From positions 1-34,159 of the forward strand of contig NZ_JAAVSY010000017.1 of assembly GCF_012102745.1 (NCBI RefSeq): 34,159 nt of DNA. The letters run 5' to 3'. Position numbers and translations under genes: made by a program. This stretch comes from Haematospirillum sp. H4485. Its GTDB lineage: Bacteria > Pseudomonadota > Alphaproteobacteria > Rhodospirillales > Rhodospirillaceae. The stretch's first letter is position 1, and every line of letters starts with the position of its first letter. Shown here piece after piece: positions 33,842 through 34,159 of the stretch. Under the pieces are notes generated by a model that was given only the letters and a program-made list of their open reading frames with translations, ran no database searches and was not told where the DNA came from.

Positions 33842-34032
33842 ATTTATCATATGTGCAAGAAGAAAAAAGAATAAATTACTGGGAAACCCTATTAATATAG
33901 AGGCCTAGAATTCGGTCATGTCAATTGGCTCAGGTACCTCATATTTACTTCGCATTTGAGAATCGGGCTGATGAGAAACCTAAAGCTCATTCATTATAGG
34001 TGCTGCGCAGAACGTTGTGGCCTCCGGGTGTA

Positions 34033-34159
34033 AGAGTCCGTTTGAGAATGGCTCAATGTGAGATTCTGCGTAGGAGCAGGCTGCCCATCGGGACGTGGAT
34101 CATGGCTTCGGAGACGTCAATGCGCGCCTCGTAGTTGCGCACGAGCCGACGCCAGCGCG
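34033..34159 (-). mobile_element. 3' end of the same IS5-like insertion sequence (right copy, inverted)
   Basis: Exact reverse complement of 1-127. The IS 3' end again faces the polysaccharide genes, so the two copies are in opposite orientation with their transposase 3' ends inward. The flanking bases on this side read TTA from the IS outward, if the element ends one base inside the repeat. Both ends stop at the window edge, as expected when an assembled contig breaks at a multi-copy element. Confidence 0.8.
34053..34157 (-). CDS. IS5-like transposase, C-terminal fragment (right copy)
   Basis: Mirror image of the fragment at 3-107: the same 34 residues ending LLLRRISH, read on the - strand with the stop at 34053-34055. 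The gene continues beyond the window. It has the same assignment and limits as the left copy. Confidence 0.7.
   Translation of the reverse strand, partial: RWRRLVRNYEARIDVSEAMIHVPMGSLLLRRISH

Larger units (their letters stand above)
33303..34032. other. Degenerate 3' region, no intact gene
   Basis: The 730 bases between the last glycosyltransferase and the right IS hold no convincing gene; the only frame over 60 codons (33471-33665) is at best a remnant. The DNA becomes AT-rich after 33570. Several perfect inverted repeats occur: GTAGCCG/CGGCTAC (33541-33566), ATATACAC/GTGTATAT (33575-33596), TTTTTCCA/TGGAAAAA (33675-33695) and ATTCTTCATC/GATGAAGAAT (33806-33841). This looks like a decayed end of the locus or old intergenic DNA. 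No good Rho-independent terminator is seen directly after the last gene. Confidence 0.6.

Noticed and set aside
1-34159. CRISPR array, tRNA or rRNA genes
   Set aside because: No regularly spaced repeat series, no cloverleaf with a TTCRA arm and no rRNA-like conserved stretch was seen.

Overview
The window is a surface-polysaccharide (O-antigen or capsule type) biosynthesis locus of a Gram-negative bacterium, most likely a gamma- or betaproteobacterium. The reasons are a Wzx flippase and a Wzy-type polymerase, many bacterial nucleotide-sugar genes, an RfaH ops-like element in the leader, and an IS5-like insertion sequence at both ends. I cannot name the genus. Every intact gene is on the + strand, mostly coupled by 4-8 base stop/start overlaps, so the locus reads as one long operon or a few linked ones. 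Base composition is patchy: the polymerase (26.7-28.2 kb) is clearly AT-rich, and the sialic-acid block and its neighbours are GC-richer. This is typical of a mosaic O-antigen locus.

Layout. 1-127 and 34033-34159 are the same 127 bases in opposite orientation, the 3' end of an IS5-like element, so the window is bounded by two IS copies facing inward. 128-986 is a leader without a convincing gene. 987-8870 holds GDP-L-fucose and uronic-acid genes: manC (copy 1), a broken fcl, a dead ugd tail, a UDP-glucuronate 4-epimerase, a WbpO/TviB-type dehydrogenase, manC (copy 2), fcl and gmd. 9039-12743 holds a second nucleotide-sugar dehydrogenase, an SDR epimerase/dehydratase and a glycosyltransferase. 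13061-16180 holds a TylF-like methyltransferase, Wzx and a zinc-motif methyltransferase. 16173-19035 is neuB-neuC-neuA (CMP-sialic acid). 19036-24770 holds a KpsS/KpsC-like protein (candidate sialyltransferase), a WcaC-like glycosyltransferase, a methyltransferase, a GT2 and a GT4. 24783-33302 holds two asparagine-synthase-like amidotransferases around Wzy and a GT4, then a methyltransferase and a final GT4. 33303-34032 is degenerate DNA.

How the genes fit together. The products predict a repeat unit with L-fucose (ManC, Gmd, Fcl), one or more uronic acids that may be amidated (WbpO-like dehydrogenase, 4-epimerase, two AsnB-like proteins), a sialic acid (NeuBCA) and methyl groups (four methyltransferases). 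Seven putative glycosyltransferases would build it, Wzx would flip it and Wzy would polymerise it. No initiating phosphoglycosyltransferase, no Wzz and no intact Ugd is present.

The most unusual part is 987-7077. A 1,606-base direct repeat (manC plus the start of fcl) has a single silent difference between its copies. Copy 1 is fused inside fcl to the decayed 3' end of ugd, at the centre of a 16-base palindrome. A 117-base inverted piece of the adjoining fcl sequence sits inside the ugd remnant, which looks like a template-switch scar. The repeats frame a 4,337-base unit carrying the two uronic-acid genes, which recombination could delete while leaving manC-fcl-gmd intact. A perfect 32-base palindrome lies inside the second dehydrogenase gene. 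The KpsS-like protein directly after neuA is the best candidate for a poorly described enzyme.
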